From Aedes albopictus (taxonomy: Eukaryota; Arthropoda; Insecta; Diptera; Culicidae): 64,000 nucleotides of DNA. Below the pieces are notes generated by a model. It was given only the letters and a program-made list of their open reading frames with translations. It was not told the DNA's origin and ran no database searches. The position numbers and the translations under genes are program-made. The stretch spans positions 28,235,047-28,299,046 of the forward strand of contig NC_085138.1 in NCBI RefSeq assembly GCF_035046485.1, in the 5' to 3' direction. Shown in pieces: positions 44,001-54,385 of the stretch (positions are counted from its first letter, which is position 1; each line of letters starts with the position of its first letter).

Positions 44001-47000
44001 TCTGAAATGTAGGAAGTCAATGAGGTGAGTCGGTGGTTCCTGAGGGATTGAGTCTACTTACCAACTCCGGGTCCTCGCTTCTTGCGACACGCCACGCAAC
44101 AGCAGCACAGCAGGACGATTCCTCCGAGGACCAAGACGAAACCTCCGACGCCCATGTAAACGTAGTTGGGCACCTCACCTGTGCCGTCGTTCGCCTCGGA
44201 CGCTGCGATGACCGAAGGGATCACCGGAGCGACCGTAGGCGGTTTCAAGGTTTTGCCGGTCCAGATGGAGCTGAAGTCGGACGCGGCCGCAGCCGTGAAG
44301 GACTGCAGCTTGAACTCGTAGGACGTCCCAGGTTCGAGGTGGTCGATCTTGAAGTGCCGTGCCGTCGGGGTGTCCACCGTGGCCTTGGAGTATTCGCCGG
44401 CCGTAGTGGCCGGTCGGTAGTACACGTAGAAGCCGTCGATGGGGTGCGGCAAGTGCTGCGGGAACTGCCAGTGAAGGACGATCGCGTGTTGCGATACGGA
44501 CTCGGTGCGGGTCAGAGTTGGCGCAAGCAGATGGTTTTTGGGGCCCAGCTGGGATCCTCGCTGCAGGTGGAACTTGCCGGACGCGGCACCTTCTTTGTTA
44601 TCGTTGTTGGAATACACGGCCACGATCCGGAAGCGGTAGAAGTGATCGGATTTCAACCCGTTGACCTCGTACGACCGGGTGTAGGGAGCGATGTCTTCGT
44701 TCTCGGTCATCCACTGTGTGCGGGCGATGTTACGGGAAGGATCGCCGAGCATCCGGTATTGGACCTTGAAGAACTGGATCGGAAGGCCGTCCGAGGACGG
44801 CACCGACCAGCGTACCATTACCGATTCGTCTGATAGGCGGGTGATGTTCGGCCGGGATGGCGGGATCATGACGACTGTATGAGGAGGTGCGAAAAATCGA
44901 TCTTGTTATCACAGAGTAGGCTTCTAGTTTTGGCTGTCAGAACAATGCCACCCAAAAAGACTGGCAAATCCAAATCTCCCGCAAAGTCCAAGAAACCCCC
45001 GAGTAAAAAGGGAAAGAAGGGTAAGAAAGGCAAGAAGCAAAAGGTGGACAAAAATCTCCTGTACTGCGATGACAAACATTTCGATCCAAATCTGGCGATT
45101 GTCACGGTGGAGCATTGCTTGAAGTGTCCCATCTACCGGGAGATGGCCGAGAAGATCTTCGCTGATATCTGCCTTGCTTTCCCGGACGTCAAGTTCAAAC
45201 TTATCCGGAACGACTTCGATCGCTTGGAAGCCCGAGAGGGCGCCTTCGAGATATTCCTAGCGAAGAACTGTCGACTACCCTCCGAGCTCTTGTGGAGCGG
45301 CATTGATCGAGGACCTCCCCGCCGAGAGAAGATCCCGTTGGACATAACCCCATTTATCCCAGTGATCGAAAAACAACTAGACCTTCAGAACAATACATTA
45401 GCATTCTTAAAAACTCCGTATACTTACGATGTTTGTGTTTCTTTCCGCCCTTGGGTCGCTTTCCGTTGTGTTCATTGCCCTTAGGGCCGGTTGGGACCGA
45501 CCCGAGCGGTGCCGTTTCCACGCCTCCGGGTATCTGTTTCGGGTTGACCTGCAGCAGGTTGCTCTCACTCACCTCGCCGACCTCATTCCTCGCGAAGCAC
45601 TGCACGATCCCGGCGTGTTTCTTCTCCACCGACTTGATGAACAGCTTCGATCCGTTGGACTTGATCAGCCGGTCCCACTTGGTGTAGTCGCCGTTGATCA
45701 TCCAGTAGATGTCCGGCGTTGGGGAACCCTTGGCGATGCACTCCAACTCGAGGCTCTCGCTTTCGTTGGTCAGGGTTGATCGCGGCGGTTCGACGATTCG
45801 CGGGGCTTCCAGGACCGTGAGCTTGACGGTGTGGATGAGAGAGGGCTCGACGCCGTTGTCCAAGCGACACACGTACTCGCCTTGATCGTCGGCTGTGACT
45901 TCGGTGAGCTGAAGTCCGTACGGGAGCACTTGGGAGCGATCGCCAAGGGCTTGACCGTCCCGTCGGAACCAGCTAGCCCGAGGGACGGGATAGGCTACAC
46001 CGGGGCATTCGAGCAAGGCGGTCGCCCCGGGAGTTACGGAGACGTTCTGCGGTCTGTAGATGGCCTTCGGGGCTGATCGAGCGGTGTACTCGACGAGGAT
46101 CGTGGTCTTCTGGGGCATTTTGAGCTCGTTGCCGGTGATGGAGTTGATGGCGGAGCATCGGTAAGTGCCGGAGTCTTGAGGGGTGATTTGCGAGAGGATC
46201 AAGCCTCCGGTTGGCAGTTGGGGAACATTCGTTGGGATGGCCATTTCGTCCCTGGGGGTTTGGAGAAGAGATGGTTAGACGGATGTAGATGGGAATAGCG
46301 CAGAATCTTACTTGTAGTAGCTCCAGATAGCTGGCGGGTTGGACACTACATCGCCACACTTGATGATAATACTATTTCCTGGGGAAATTTTCAGATGCTG
46401 CTGTTGGATCGGGGACATTACCCTCCGCATTACCGATGGAACTCGATCGGTTCGTCCGTTGTGCGGCGTATCACTAAGACTACTGCTACTGCTTCGCAGT
46501 GACCCGTAGCTGCTGCCATAGCTGCTTCCACTGCTGCTGCTGCTGCTGCTGCCACTGCTAATACTGGATTCCAGGCTGATCGAGGCCAGAGTCAGTCTCG
46601 CGGGGATTGACGCGATCGCCGAGGCTCCGAACCACGCTACGCACTGATACTCACCGATCGTCTTCGAGTTGACGTACACGTGCAACTTGGAGTTGCCCTC
46701 GACGGTTGTGACGTTGTGACCCTGTGGGAAGTCGATAGTTGACGATTTACTATTGCCATACATAGAACTTCCAAGCAATCAAAGGTTCAGACATTAAGGT
46801 ACTGTATTAGCTGAGCGGCTTGCTTAAGGCTTTGAAAGCCTAACGAAACTTTCTCGAAAAGCGTGTAGGAACAAAAAGTTATTTATGCAACCCAAGGGAG
46901 GCTTCTTAACCATGATCAGGACCATTGTAAGCAGCTGACAAGCTGCTTAAGAGCTTAACAACGAGCCCAGCTGAAACTCTTGTGCAGAGTTTCAATCTAG

Positions 47001-50000
47001 TGCAATATAAGCGTCTTAAATAGCTTGGAAGCTATTTAACCCTTTGGAGCCGGAGGGGTCAGTTGTTCTAAAAGCTGAATTTGGATGTGGGTTACGTTGA
47101 TATGTATTCATTTAGCCTTCGTCAAGAATATCAAAAGGTGTTTTACATTCTGGGATGTTCTAGGTGTTCCAAACTGTCCTATAGTTAAGTCCTTCAAATC
47201 CACAAGAGTAATTTTATGTATTTTCGCCACAAATGATAGCATTGCATAGCCTACTGGGATCCGTGAAGCTGTTGACATCCACAATGTCATTTATAGACAC
47301 TATAGGGATATTTCAGGCCAGCCAAACTACCTTGGAGTTCAGAACTTCAAATCTACACTCGTAACAGTAGTTATATCTGTTATACTGAGTAATGTTGCAT
47401 AATCAACCGCAGTTACTGGACGGACCAATCTGAAGTTTACTACCTTATTATAAACCATTGGGACATTCAGGGTCGTCCAAACTGTTCTATAATGAAGGCC
47501 TTCAAATCTACAAGAAAAACTTTTTTTTTTTAATTTTTATTTCTGTTTATTTTAACTTTTGCTAATTCTACACTTAAAAAAATATGTGTTTTCGGCATAA
47601 ATAATAGTATTGCATAATCTGCTGGGATCCGCGAAGCTTTTGAATTCTCAATTGTCATCTAAAGGCACTACAGGGATTTTCCAGGTCAGCCAAACTACCT
47701 TGGAGTTCAGAACTTCAAGTCTACACTCGTAACAGTAGCCATATCTATTATACTGAGTAACTTTGCAAAATCAACCGCAGTTACTGGACCAATCTGCAGT
47801 TTACTACCTTATTATAAACCATTAGGACATTCAGGGTCGTCCTAACTGTTCTATAATGAAGTCCTTCAAATATACAAGAAAACTTTAAGTGTTTTCGCCA
47901 TAAAAAAAAATAGTATTGCATAATCTGCTGGGATCTGTGAAACTCTTGAAATCTCAAATGTCATTAAGATACACTACAAAGATATTCCTGGTCAGCCAAA
48001 CTACCTTAGAGTTTAGGACTTCAGGTCTACACTCGTAACAACAGCCATATCTGCTATACTGAGTAACGTTGCATATTTATCCGTGGTTACTGGACCAATA
48101 TGAAGTCTACTATTTGTTTATTATAAACTTTTGGGACATTAAAGATCATCAAACAATCCTGAAGTTTGACTCTTGATAGTAACAGTAGTTATTCTCACCA
48201 TTAACTTTAGACTGTAATCTGTAATCCCACTGGCATATCATGAGTCATTTCAAGATGGTTTGGCATATTCCAGATCAACAACACCACTTCGTAGATCATG
48301 GCTTCACGTCTACACTTGTGATGATAGCTTTTGCCACTACGTTAAGTAGTGTTACATAATCCAATGTACTTACCAAAGTAGTACCAAAGAGGAACAATAA
48401 GCTTTGTTATATATTTTTGGGATATTATGGGCTACAGTTACTGTTGCACCCGTAGACTTTATTAACTAAACTCAAAAACAGATTGGATGACCTAGAATAT
48501 CCCGACTGATCTGATACTGTCTACTGAACTTTCAGAAGACTTACTGGACATGATAGATTAAAAATCGTAGGTTTGTATAATGAAAGAAGTGATCGTTACA
48601 CCCGTAGACTTTAGGTTCTTAACTCAAGAGCAGTTTGGATGACCTAGGATATCCCGACTGATCTGATATTGTCTATTGAACTTTCAGAAGACTTACTGGA
48701 CATGACAGATTACAAATCGTAGGTTTGTACAATGAAAGAAGTGACCGTTACGCCCGTAGGCTTTAGGATCTTCACTCAAGAGCAGTTTGGATGACCTAGG
48801 ATGTCCCGATTGATCTGATATTGCCTATTGAACTTCCAAAAGACTTACTGGACATGATATATTACAAATCGTAGATTTGTATAATGAAAGAAGTGACCTT
48901 TGCACCCGTAGACTTTAGGATCTTAACTCAAGAGCAGTTTGGATGACCTAGGATATCCCGACTGATCTGATATTGTCTATTAACCTTTTCAGAAGACTTA
49001 CTAGACATGATAGATTACAAATCGTAGGTTTGTATAATGAAAGAAGTGACCGTTACACCCGCAGACTTTAGAATCTAAACTGAAGAGCAGTTTGGATGAC
49101 CTAGGATATCGCGACTTATCTGATACTGTCTATTAACCTTTTCAGAAGACTTACTAGATATGATAGATTACAAATCGAAGGTTTGTATAATGAAAAAAGT
49201 GACCGTTACACCTATAGACTTTAGAATCTTAACTCAAGAGCAGTTTGGATGACCTAGGATATCCCGACTAATCTGATACTGTCTATTGAACTTTCAGAAG
49301 ACTTACTGGACATGATAGATTACAAATTGTAGCTTTATATAATAAAAGAAGTGACCGTTACACCCGTAGACTTTAGAATCTAAACTCAAGAGCAGTTTGG
49401 ATGACCTAGGATATCCCGACTAATCTGATACTGTCTATTAACCTTTTCAGAAGACTTACTGGACATGAGAGATTACAAATCGTAGCTTTGTATAATGAAA
49501 GAAGTGACCGTTACACCCGTAGACTTTAGGATCTAAACTCAAGAGCAGTTTGGATGACCCAGGATATCCCGACTGATCTAATACTGTCTATTAACCTTTT
49601 CAAAAGACTCACTAGACATGATAGATTACAAATCGTAGGTTTGTATAATGAAAGAAGTGACCGTTACACCCGTAGACTTTAGGATCTAAACTCAAAAGCA
49701 GTTTGGATGACCTAAGATATCCCGACTGATCTGATATTGTCTATTGAACTTTCAGAAGACATACTGGACATTATAGATTACAAATCATAGATTTGTGTAA
49801 CAAAAGAAGTTACCGTTACACACGTATTCTTAAGGATCTAAACTCAAGAATAAATTGGATGACCTAGGATATCCAGAGAAAAATCTGTATAATATCTGTA
49901 TATATCTGTATATAAAAGTTCAGAAAAACGTATAAAAACGGCTTCAAAGGGTTAAGATGCTCCTCGGAACTTTACGTAGCTTGAAGTTTCTTGTTAGAAT

Positions 50001-50433
50001 ACTTTAACTTCTTAAGCAGCCTGAAAGCTGTGGGAAGCGAAACTTTTGTGGTTCCGTGAACTTGATCAATACTTACATTTCTGCTCAAGTAGACATAGTC
50101 GTCCCGACTGCCGGCAGCGTCCTGCGGTCGAAACCTCCACTCCAACCGCTCCGGAATCAGATTCAGCTCACACTCGAAGAGTACCTCGTCTCCGGCCGGT
50201 GCCGTCGTCGACTCCGGCGACCGGATCATGTAAACTCCTAAACTCTTTGTACTACCGCTATTACTGCTACTGCTACCACTACTGCTACTACTACTGCTGG
50301 CACCACTGCTTCCTGAACCTGGCAGGGAAACCGACGAATGATGTGAAGAGTGCGGCATGGCCTTGACCACTGCCAGCAGCGGACAACTTATTACTAGGGC
50401 GGCTGCGAGCAGCAAGGAACAATGGCTGACCAT
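31334..50433 (-). CDS. ihog: Interference hedgehog (Hedgehog co-receptor), six coding exons
   Basis: Coding exons on the minus strand are 50433-50077, 46721-46312, 46251-45428, 44874-44062, 44001-43841 and 32002-31334. All introns have GT/AG ends, and the phases (0, 2, 1, 1, 0) keep one frame of 1077 residues. Order of parts: signal peptide, four Ig domains, two fibronectin III domains, one membrane span, cytoplasmic tail. This is the Ihog/Boi plan; in flies these proteins bind Hedgehog through the first FN3 domain and work with Patched at the cell surface. I chose Met at 50433 because it opens a clean signal peptide (MVSHCSLLLAAALVISC). An in-frame Met at 50583 would put 50 residues before it. 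The introns are loaded with repeats, and one contains most of an antisense gene. Ihog versus its paralogue Boi cannot be settled from this window alone. Confidence 0.9.
32970..36580. repeat. Satellite of GGAATTCCTGAA / GGAATCCCTGGA units
   Basis: About 3.6 kb of alternating 12-base units (24-bp higher unit) with moderate divergence. Because the unit length is a multiple of three and stops are rare, long open frames appear on both strands (for example 33635-34210 and 33676-34347). They read as EFLKESLEEF-type or GIPEGIPGGI-type repeats. They are not genes. About 100 bp near 35300-35385 is unrelated. A block in the opposite orientation lies at 55240-57070. Confidence 0.88.
36581..37043 (+). pseudogene. 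R1-type LINE ORF1 fragment (N-terminal part)
   Basis: Broken frames give segments such as LLVEEYELLAEERSAVDSHK-like text and a basic, Pro-rich part (RRRQGGSARATRLPEANPKK). This has the character of the N-terminal gag-like protein of R1-clade elements. Several frameshifts are present. It is continued, after intervening insertions, by the fragment at 38640. Confidence 0.5.
37046..37690. mobile_element. TA-flanked MITE (CAGCAGACGTTCG end), large copy
   Basis: The left end, GTTCGGTCGGTGCAA and TTGCAGTTATC text match the element at 22995-23250, as does the right part (GACGTTGCAGTTATCGAA near 37610). It is longer by about 400 bp because of unrelated DNA at about 37130-37370 and 37415-37600. The right end has decayed. 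Confidence 0.6.
37860..38480 (+). pseudogene. Ty3/gypsy integrase C-terminal remnant and possible LTR
   Basis: An open stretch from about 37921 to 38091 encodes IEIGDTVMIKKYETGKLKPR followed by RLEKYSVIQR, typical of the DNA-binding end of gypsy integrases. Downstream frames are broken. The AT-rich part to 38480, with a TATAAAC at about 38415, may be the start of an LTR. No other part of the element is present. Confidence 0.6.
38640..39980 (+). pseudogene. R1-type LINE wreck: ORF1 plus endonuclease/RT pieces
   Basis: 38672-38900 encodes a run with LTAEETLQCKNLDEIT and SIRLRKVPGG, the central part of R1-clade ORF1. After a frameshift comes NKIRVGWSVYPLSQM and the ruined zinc-knuckle region. 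From about 39170 the frames match ORF2: text like 'ARKSVYWRCPEIAEL', then RLILLPKHEKLPGDPSAYRR and ICLLETAGNLLERII, which is an early RT block, and 'VKNAFNSFSWLALGSAI' near 39590. Frame changes and stops run throughout, so it is dead. Confidence 0.75.
40020..41410 (+). pseudogene. Second R1-type LINE wreck: ORF1 and endonuclease
   Basis: 40198-40400 encodes SDAKRTGLGANVRSIRRT and AEEVLGEGV, again R1-clade ORF1. 40440-40680 gives a degenerate CCHC knuckle (YFRCLETKHKSWVC). The putative ORF2 start lies near 40721 (MQVT, then INT after a stop). Endonuclease-like text follows (PYRVPAGNDRWIADGFKMAA near 40840; DDFNTWAGNLGS near 41105). Many stops are present. The polymerase part is missing. Confidence 0.7.
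41520..43265. repeat. Degenerate TTCTGGTCTT-type repeat, enclosing a CCTGAAAC block
   Basis: Variants of TTTTCTGGTCTTCTAG recur for about 1.7 kb. 41990-42400 inside it is a different block made of CCCTGAAACTC-like units related to 4560-5090. Open frames such as 42509-42802 are compositional by-products. Confidence 0.6.
43841..46721 (-). CDS. ihog: ihog central exons: Ig domains, FN3 domains and membrane span
   Basis: Four exons (46721-46312, 46251-45428, 44874-44062, 44001-43841). Domains in order: end of Ig1 (GEYQCVAWFG), Ser-rich linker, Ig2 across a 60-bp intron (IIIKCGDV ... SGTYRCSAIN), Ig3 (ALLECPG ... GEYVCRLDN), Ig4 (LELECIAKG ... GIVQCFARN), Lys/His-rich linker, FN3-1 from PPSRPNITRLSDES, FN3-2 from PTLTRTESVS, membrane span at about residues 769-793 (MGVGGFVLVLGGIVLLCCCC), then basic RKKR. 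Each Ig domain keeps its cysteine pair. The short introns are 60, 553 and 60 bp. Confidence 0.92.
44945..45484 (+). CDS. SelH/Rdx-type thioredoxin-like protein with Cys in place of Sec, antisense in ihog intron
   Basis: A 179-residue frame starting at MPPKKTGKSKSP. Residues 1-40 are Lys-rich with KKGKKGKKGKK, a likely nuclear or nucleolar signal. From residue 54 comes VEHCLKCPIYREMAEKI with Cys58 and Cys61, the redox motif of the Rdx family (selenoproteins W, H, T). In selenoprotein H (BthD in flies) the second position is selenocysteine; here it is an ordinary TGT. Later text (FEIFLAKNCRLPSELLWSG) fits the second half of the fold. An upstream in-frame ATG at 44879 is less likely because it adds an unrelated segment. 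Most of the gene lies inside the 553-bp ihog intron (44875-45427), on the opposite strand. The last 57 bp overlap an ihog exon and may instead be replaced by an unseen splice, so the C-terminal 19 residues are uncertain. Confidence 0.75.
   Translation: MPPKKTGKSKSPAKSKKPPSKKGKKGKKGKKQKVDKNLLYCDDKHFDPNLAIVTVEHCLKCPIYREMAEKIFADICLAFPDVKFKLIRNDFDRLEAREGAFEIFLAKNCRLPSELLWSGIDRGPPRREKIPLDITPFIPVIEKQLDLQNNTLAFLKTPYTYDVCVSFRPWVAFRCVHCP
47110..48230. repeat. Tandem array, about 350-bp units, three or more copies
   Basis: CCTTCAAATCTACAAGAAAA-like text recurs near 47190, 47500 and 47865. AACTTCAAATCTACACTCG recurs near 47340, 47715 and 48020. Units are divergent and one carries an A/T-rich insertion (47520-47590). 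Confidence 0.75.
48430..49880. repeat. Tandem array of 152-bp units, about ten copies
   Basis: The marker GTTACACCCGTAGACTTTA recurs near 48450, 48594, 48747, 48900, 49052, 49204, 49356, 49509, 49663 and (decayed) 49815, a period of about 152 bp. AGCAGTTTGGATGACCTAGG is the best conserved part. Outer units are more divergent than inner ones, as expected if unequal exchange keeps the centre uniform. Confidence 0.88.
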
Positions 50434-50601
50434 CCCGGTCCCAGTAGGCCTTCGACGAAAGTTGTGCCTTCGATGGGGTGCGGTGGTACCATGGCAACCC
50501 TCGCTTCCACCTTCGCTAACGCGACCGGCCTTGCACGTCGCCATTGTTTCACTGAGACGATCTTCGATACTCGTTCCGAACATTTTCGATCACGTCATTA
50601 C
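50077..50601 (-). CDS. ihog: ihog first coding exon
   Basis: The exon begins after a good acceptor (pyrimidine-rich tract, CAG ending at 50602) and ends at donor GTAAGT. It therefore starts with a few untranslated bases, and there must be an upstream 5'-UTR exon. It holds Met candidates at 50583, 50544 and 50433, the signal peptide, a Ser-rich run, and the start of Ig1 (AGDEVLFECEL). A donor-like GTAAGC on the minus strand near 51210-51215 could end the upstream exon. Confidence 0.85.
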
Positions 50602-51756
50602 CTGCAATGGGAGGAAAGAGAACAAGAAAACCACATGAAATCTCGATAAGAGTAAAAGAACAAGCGACCAACATTCCGGGAATTCCATTACGTTCGACAT
50701 GCACGCAAATCCCCTGGACGTGGACACGCCAAGTAGGCTGTGCCGAATCAAAACATGTCGTCTAGCCCTGCAGCGCGTTGCGGCCTTTGCGGCGATCGTT
50801 CGCGGCAATCGCGATCGATGCTCGCACGCAAGGTCTATTTATTGGCATATTCGAAACAAGCAAAACAAAAAACTCCTCCGGGTCCATGACCAACAACTAG
50901 GACCACGGGAACAACAGGTAGCGTGTGCTGGGCTACCTGACGCCTCATCGCCTTTTAATTTATATTGCTGGTCCTCGTTCAGGGTTGTAGGATGGTTGTA
51001 GCACGCTTCAAAGGCCGATCCCGACAGAGCAGAACTACCCTCGCTCGCGGAGGCTAGAACTTGTCAAAAACTTCACCGGAGCAGCTCAGTTCAGGACAAG
51101 AAGGGGGGACAACCAGATGGGAATGATTTAAACATACACCATAATACGCTAATTATAACGAAGAAGATGGCGGGCGGCGCGCGCGGAGAAGATGAAAATC
51201 GAGTTGAGCCGGCTTACTGTGTGATCGGAGATTCCGATTCCGCGACAAGTGGATAATACAATAATAAAAACCAACAACATAGTAGGCATGTTGGTTCAAA
51301 CCCCAGTTAGTAAGGGAAGGGTGGGACCCGCAGGGAAGCAGCGGAAAATGATAATCAGAAACATGATCGTAGTAGGCAAAATAAACTCGCGCAAACCACC
51401 ACCGCAGCAGGCGCAGAGGTCGAGGAAGAGCTCGCGTGTTGTGCGTGTGGACGCGTCCAGTAAGTCCAACGATGACGCTGGTGAAGTGAAAGGGCTGCGC
51501 GGGGATAGAGGAACTTGTTTATGGTAATCTGGACGTTTAGCACACGATCTAGCAGTGCTGGCTGCTGCGAGACAATACAATCCTACTCAATGCAGACTTG
51601 TGAGCATCAGGGTTTGGCTAATCCCGTGATAAATTGTGAGGAATTATGATGATCGTGCGGGATACGCCGAAAATGGGCACACCGAGAGCAAGGTGTTGTT
51701 TTCTGGGGGATTGTCATATAGTGATAGTTAAGATAAGTTTCAAAAACTATGTTTAA
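50602..51756. other. ihog 5' region, unassigned
   Basis: GC-richer DNA (CGCGATCGATG, GCGGGCGGCGCGCG near 51170) fits a promoter and untranslated exon for ihog on the minus strand. No start site could be fixed. The short frames here have no recognisable content. Confidence 0.35.
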
Positions 51757-52430
51757 CCCTTTATAAGGCAGTGGCAACTATATTGCCACCTTATACACAT
51801 ATTTTTTTCTGTTCGTTTAGAAAATTTTTACAACTTCTGTTTTAACTGATGGACACATTAGGCCTTTGTGAACACTCATGATTTTTTTTAGCCATAACAA
51901 ATATGAATGGGCTTTTTTAGATCAAAATGTCTCTCCAAAAACATCAATTTTTGAGTGCATGAAGTTTATAAGCTCGAAATTCTGTTATGGTGAGCGAATT
52001 GAAAATCGAATGATGGGGAATGAAAGGCCTATGTTCCCTTTACTTGTGGACAAAATTTCAACTTGATTGCTTCATTATTATTAGAAACTCAGCCTTTTGA
52101 AAAAATGTACTATAATAAATGGGCATGTACTAAAATTGCCATAACGTCCAAAATAATTGACCAATCGAGTTCAAATCCACACAAGTAACTCATGAATATT
52201 AGGGCAATGACCTGTCAAAAAATCAGCATGATTGATTAACGCATCACAAAATAACAACATTTTAAACTTTGTTGACAAAAAGTTGAAATTTAGACCAATT
52301 TTTTTCATACAAAATCGACCATCGAATTTTTTGAAAATAAAAACGTTTTTGTTCATTACACCACGTGTACTTTATATTCCAATGTAGAACGAGTGAATTG
52401 CGTGCCTGGTTCTCTCGGCCTTATAAAGGG
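51757..52430. mobile_element. piggyBac-like MITE, 674 bp
   Basis: TTAA (51753-51756) then CCCTTTATAAGGC; at the other end GCCTTATAAAGGG then TTAA (52431-52434). The 13-bp terminal inverted repeats are perfect and the target is TTAA. No transposase is present. It shares the CCCTTT start with the larger element at 47040. Confidence 0.85.
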
Positions 52431-52620
52431 TTAAGCACAGACAATTTTGACAGTCGCTATTGAAGGAAGTTTGGAAAGAATATTGAAATAAATACGAGAA
52501 AGTCAAAACATGAGTAAAGGAATAAGGTCCTAGAAATCCCTTCATATTTTTTAACCTGCATTTTAAAGAAATTCCCTAATTACTCCGGTAGTTCCAATCC
52601 CGAAACTTCCCAAATGATCT

Positions 52621-52883
52621 ACTTCTTCTTTATGGCTCTACGCCCCCACTGGGACTTGTCCTGTCTCGCTTCAAGTTAGTGTTCTTTGAGCACTTTCACA
52701 GTTATTAATTGAAGGTAATTTTTTGCCTGCCATTGCATGAATTTGTATACCTATTGTGAGGCAAGTACAATGATACACTATGCCCATTGAGTCGAGACAA
52801 TTTTCCCGACCGGAACGGGAATCGAACCCACCGTATACGGATTGGCGATCCATAGCCTTAAACACTAGGCTAACTGGAGACCC
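52621..52883 (-). repeat. tRNA-derived SINE, Feilai-like, with target duplication
   Basis: On the minus strand a tRNA-like head starts GGGTCTCCAGTTAGCCTAG, with B-box GGTTCGATTCC (52818-52828). A body and a tail in ATAAAGAAGAAG follow. The flanks CAAATGATCT (52611-52620) and CAAATGGTCT (52884-52893) are a 10-bp target duplication with one mismatch. Body and tail resemble the Feilai SINEs of Aedes as I remember them; the family name is therefore tentative. Confidence 0.8.
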
Positions 52884-53116
52884 CAAATGGTCTGCATATG
52901 AATATGTTTTCCTTGTCAATATGATGAATATGAAACACGGTTTGGCTCAAGAACAGTTCATCGGATCTAACCAGAGAGTAAAAAATTCGAAGATTGAAAG
53001 TGAAGATTGACATTCTCATTTTTTCATTCGCGTTTGGCCACATCCATTGTCAGCTGAATGCCTCTCTTTTTTCATTCAATTCTCTGTCACGAATATTTTT
53101 TCGCACGTCGTAAAAT

Positions 53117-53497
53117 CACAGACAAACAGACATACTACTCAAATCGAAATCATCGCACGATTTAACGGTCATTTTGAAAATAACGTGTGGTTCGGACTGT
53201 GCTCGCATGTGTCATGGTAGCGCGGCTGTGCCTACATCACTTCTCAATTTTGGAGAGAAATGAACGCGACGCCGATCAATGTTTACATAAAATGACTCAA
53301 TCATGAACCTTCATTCATGTTATATGAATGGATGACGCCACGAGGGAGTCGTCGCCTGCATAATTGCTACACCGAGCCGAGGGAAACAACACCTGCAAAT
53401 GAATGCTTCGGATTGAGCATTATAGAGGGTGCTAGTGAGATGCCAAACGATGTTTTTGAAGCAATTTTCTTCTAAGTAGTATGTCTGTTTGTCTGTG
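53117..53497. mobile_element. CACAGAC-family MITE, 381 bp
   Basis: It starts CACAGACAAACAGACATAC and ends ATGTCTGTTTGTCTGTG, with a perfect 7-bp duplication GTAAAAT (53110-53116, 53498-53504). Uninterrupted, so it serves as the type copy for this subfamily. Confidence 0.9.
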
Positions 53498-53504
53498 GTA
53501 AAAT

Positions 53505-54175
53505 GTCCAATTTCTGCTAACAGACGCACAATCCGACTTAATGGACGAATAGAGTAATAATTAATATTCTAATTAACTACTATACACAAGTTTTGAGGAG
53601 ATTAGAAGTATAATCGGGAGTTACGGTCCAGTTATATTTCTCAGTGAAAATTGTCAGTGACAGAAAAATGAATGAATAGGTGAAAAAATTCATTCACCAA
53701 AATGAATTTTATTTTGATCCCTCAGTTGAGAATTTTCAAATTTCACGTTGAATTTCACTCATTGAAAATGAAAACTTTAAACTCTGGATCTAACAATTAA
53801 GAATTTACTTCAATATTATCGAGAATGTAGTATGCATCATTTATGTTAGGAATCTGAAATGTCATCAATTGTAATAACTCTGTTGGTCTTAGTGTGATTA
53901 TTGAAATGCAGAATGTGTTCGTACTTATATTCGTTTAAAAGAAATAAATTTTAGAAAATTCTTAGGCGAACCCCAAGGCGAAATTCCTAAAGAAATACAC
54001 GAATGAAAAACACTTTAAAATAGTTGGGGGATTCGGTTTCTTCGAAGCACCAAAATCCAACTTTTCAAGAAACTTTGAAAAAGAAATGAATAAGTACAAA
54101 CTTTTGCTAATCAACAATGTCCAATTTTTGTGAGACGCGAATCTGGGTGCTTGCCAAGGGTACCATGAGGCCACG
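53505..54175. other. Unassigned AT-rich stretch
   Basis: No gene or familiar repeat was seen. Confidence 0.3.
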
Positions 54176-54385
54176 CTACTCAATTCAAAATTGTTACACC
54201 GAGTTCGCTGTAACAAAATGACCATCATCGCTTTCAACACATTTCCCCATCGAATTTTAACATTACAGGTTGCCTGCTATATCGAGCTTGCTTACAATTT
54301 TCCGTGTAAGAAATTCTTTTATGTAAAATCGAATGAAATGTACGGAAATTTAAACGTTCTAATATTTACGTCAAGTGTAGTTTCA
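54176..54385. repeat. Dispersed ~200-bp repeat 'ttcgctgtaac', copy 1
   Basis: Text from TCAAAATTGTTACACCGAG through GAACGTTCTAATATTTACGTCA-like sequence recurs at 54745-54975 and 56172-56386 in the same orientation. It has no coding content. Confidence 0.7.

Larger units (their letters stand above)
47040..49951. mobile_element. piggyBac-like non-autonomous element, 2.9 kb, tandem-repeat interior
   Basis: TTAA (47036-47039) is followed by CCCTTTGGAGCCG. At the other end CGGCTTCAAAGGG is followed by TTAA (49952-49955). This makes a 13-bp terminal inverted repeat with one mismatch and a TTAA target duplication, the piggyBac signature. There is no transposase frame. The interior is two tandem arrays, one of roughly 350-bp units and one of 152-bp units. 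Confidence 0.75.
46722..50076 (-). other. ihog first coding intron (3.36 kb)
   Basis: The donor is GTAAGT (50076-50071) and the acceptor CCCACAG (46722-46728). Almost all of it is the TTAA-flanked tandem-repeat element at 47040-49951. The flanks 46780-47035 and 49956-50060 share CTTAAG/AGCTT-rich text and may be parts of one older element that was split. Confidence 0.8.

Noticed and set aside
44033..44833. 266-codon plus-strand frame
   Set aside because: It is the antisense shadow of the ihog FN3 exon; the minus frame has the domain content and splice sites.
48430..49880. Possible CRISPR-like array because of regular spacing
   Set aside because: Whole 152-bp units repeat, without unique spacers, and the DNA is from an insect.
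52780..52884. A functional tRNA gene
   Set aside because: The tRNA-like part is followed by a SINE body and tail and is bracketed by a target duplication; the cloverleaf is degenerate.
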